In this document: positions 21,621-22,495 of the stretch, piece after piece
Position numbering within the stretch: position 1 is the stretch's first letter
Layout of the letters: every line of letters begins with the position of its first letter
Origin: Alphaproteobacteria bacterium
Lineage (GTDB): Bacteria; Pseudomonadota; Alphaproteobacteria; Rickettsiales; UBA3002
DNA length: 22,495 nt
Direction: 5' to 3'
Assembly: GCA_021732545.1 (NCBI GenBank)
Contig: JAKFUW010000020.1
Location: forward strand, 1 to 22,495
Made by a program: the position numbers and the translations under genes
The notes under the pieces: model-generated
Seen by the model: only the letters and a program-made list of their open reading frames with translations
Databases searched by the model: none
Told to the model about the DNA's origin: nothing

Positions 21621-21719
21621 TGTCATCGCGAGGCGCAATAGCGCCGTGGCGATCCATGAACGTCTAATAATGTTGCTGTAGATTGCCACGCATTTTTTAC
21701 AAAAATGCTCGCAATGACG
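21621..21719. repeat. 99-bp palindromic element between dapB and a convergent gene
   Basis: The ends TGTCATCGCGAG and CTCGCAATGACG are inverted copies with two mismatches. Each half carries its own perfect hairpin: GGCGC-AATA-GCGCC (21632-21645) and GCATTTTT-TAC-AAAAATGC (21690-21708). Inner arms GTGGCGATC and GATTGCCAC pair with one mismatch. It lies between convergent dapB and the minus-strand gene ending at 21728, where it could stop transcription from both sides. Confidence 0.75.
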
Positions 21720-21727
21720 GTTATTTA

Positions 21728-22132
21728 TTACTGCCGAGCATCCGCCCAGTTTGAATCCATCAGCGCTGTGGCCATGCCCGACAATCGATCGCTTCCGGTT
21801 AGTTCATCATTGGCTGCCGCGCGCCATGCGCCTTTGGCATAATGTTTGAGCTGGTGACTGACCGCACCAACCATATCCATGCCCGAAATTGCTTGCTCAC
21901 CGCGAAAACCATCGATGATCAGATAACCCTCTTTCACGCTGGCGATGAAGCCATCATGGCTCCACAGTTGAATCACCGATTGTTTGAGCTGGATATTTTG
22001 CAGTGGCGCGGAAAGCTCGATCACCACCTTGCGCACGCAATCGCCCTGATCGGCATGTGCTTCGATGATTTTACCCATGGAGCTGGCCGCGCGAGCCAGA
22101 TCGAGTAATGCTTGCTCTGTAAAGATTGTCAT
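21728..22132 (-). CDS. Hypothetical protein of unknown family
   Basis: A 134-residue soluble-looking protein that I do not recognise. It has an N-terminal helix (TEQALLDLARAASSMGKII), a middle region with alternating strand character (CVRKVVIELSAPL, VIQLWSHDGFIASV, GYLIIDGFRGEQ) and a C-terminal helical part ending NWADARQ. There is no signal peptide or transmembrane segment. The frame is open to an ATG at 22216, but the extra residues are basic and low in coding character. ATG 22132 begins a protein-like sequence, with an AGAGG element about 14 bases upstream, a long spacing. It is convergent with dapB. Confidence 0.6.
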   Translation of the reverse strand: MTIFTEQALLDLARAASSMGKIIEAHADQGDCVRKVVIELSAPLQNIQLKQSVIQLWSHDGFIASVKEGYLIIDGFRGEQAISGMDMVGAVSHQLKHYAKGAWRAAANDELTGSDRLSGMATALMDSNWADARQ

Positions 22133-22402
22133 ATGCTTGCCGAGCCTCTTTTTGTTGGTTTGCTTGCATTTGTTACGCCTTATTAAATCTGAGATTACGG
22201 CATATAAGTTAAACAACCGTTAAGAACGCCTGTTGCACTGCATGAATTTTGAAAAAGAATGTGGATAAGTTGAAGAACGATGATCGTGATTCGATACTCG
22301 ATGATCGAATGCCGTGAATCCGTCATCCTGCGGGGAGCAAAGCGACAGCGCAGGATCTATGAGAGATTCTGCGCACATCCTACGGATGTCGCAGAATGAC
22401 AA
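22133..22402. other. Intergenic region upstream of the unknown gene
   Basis: About 270 bases without a supported gene. The left part is A+T-rich and probably holds the promoter of the gene starting at 22132. The right part is a palindromic repeat. No RNA gene was recognised. Confidence 0.5.
22322..22400. repeat. 79-bp palindromic element near the right edge
   Basis: The ends are GTCAT and ATGAC. The right half is a strong hairpin: ATTCTGCG pairs perfectly with CGCAGAAT, and ACATCC with GGATGT inside it. The left half carries CCTGCG and CGCAGG arms. The build (GTCAT ends, a hairpin in each half) is the same as in the element at 21621-21719. It ends three bases before the TAG of the partial minus-strand gene. 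Confidence 0.75.
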
Positions 22403-22495
22403 CTACCCCTCGCCACCGCCCGATGATGATGGCGGCTTAGGCGCAAAGGAGCCGAGCTTGGGTTTGAGGGGTTTGGAGGTTTGAATGGCTGCGCC
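22403..22495 (-). CDS. C-terminal fragment of a gene running off the window
   Basis: Reading in from the right edge on the minus strand, 30 codons are open to a TAG at 22405-22403. The peptide is basic and proline/serine/glycine-rich (SKPLKPKLGSFAPKPPSSS), typical of a disordered protein tail. No family can be assigned from this fragment, and the call rests only on the open frame and its position before a palindromic repeat. Confidence 0.35.
   Translation of the reverse strand, partial: GAAIQTSKPLKPKLGSFAPKPPSSSGGGEG

Overview
The window reads as a chromosomal segment of an Alphaproteobacterium of roughly 50% G+C. Evidence for this is the 3-hydroxybutyrate dehydrogenase/patatin/acetoacetate decarboxylase cluster, the dnaK-dnaJ-dapB order and the protein sequences themselves. 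I cannot place it in an order. The density of palindromic repeats, one of them inside a gene, recalls Rickettsiales-type genomes, but that is only an analogy. No rRNA, tRNA, CRISPR array, transposase, integrase or prophage block was seen.

Layout. (1) 185-2383: a fusion of two DoxX-like membrane units to a type II NADH dehydrogenase. (2) 2444-9942: one tightly packed, mostly translationally coupled + strand run of ten genes. The order is 3-hydroxybutyrate dehydrogenase, patatin-like hydrolase, exported TraB/TIKI-like protein, two tandem acetoacetate decarboxylase paralogues, a tautomerase, an orphan DUF2282 (bufferin-type) cysteine peptide, a membrane class III nucleotide cyclase, a DUF3307 membrane protein and a cyclic-nucleotide-binding/DUF1003 protein. 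The first half reads as 3-hydroxybutyrate/acetoacetate metabolism. The second half reads as a self-contained cyclic nucleotide signal and membrane receiver. (3) 9976-13811: a 108-bp palindrome, a small DUF5681-like gene, typA/bipA, an intergenic repeat and kbl. (4) 13882-17348, minus strand: an outer-membrane barrel protein with a long acidic, calcium-repeat-like segment, followed by acsA. (5) 17733-21617: dnaK, dnaJ and dapB, with heptamer repeat arrays on both sides of dnaJ. (6) 21728-22495, minus strand: a small unknown gene and the tail of another gene running off the window.

Most notable observations. acsA carries an exact 30-codon in-frame insertion made of a palindromic repeat, and a relative of that repeat lies in the intergenic space just downstream of acsA. 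The second acetoacetate decarboxylase paralogue has glutamine in place of both the Schiff-base lysine and a key active-site glutamate. Two arrays of the same 7-bp unit lie in opposite orientation on either side of dnaJ, and one supplies the ribosome-binding site of dapB. The cyclase and a cyclic-nucleotide-binding membrane protein share an operon. The NDH-2 enzyme is fused to a duplicated DoxX module.

Metabolic logic (inference): 3-hydroxybutyrate is oxidised to acetoacetate (bdhA), which is decarboxylated to acetone and CO2 (first ADC paralogue). Acetate and threonine-derived 2-amino-3-ketobutyrate enter acetyl-CoA through acsA and kbl. NADH is reoxidised at the membrane by the DoxX-NDH-2 fusion.
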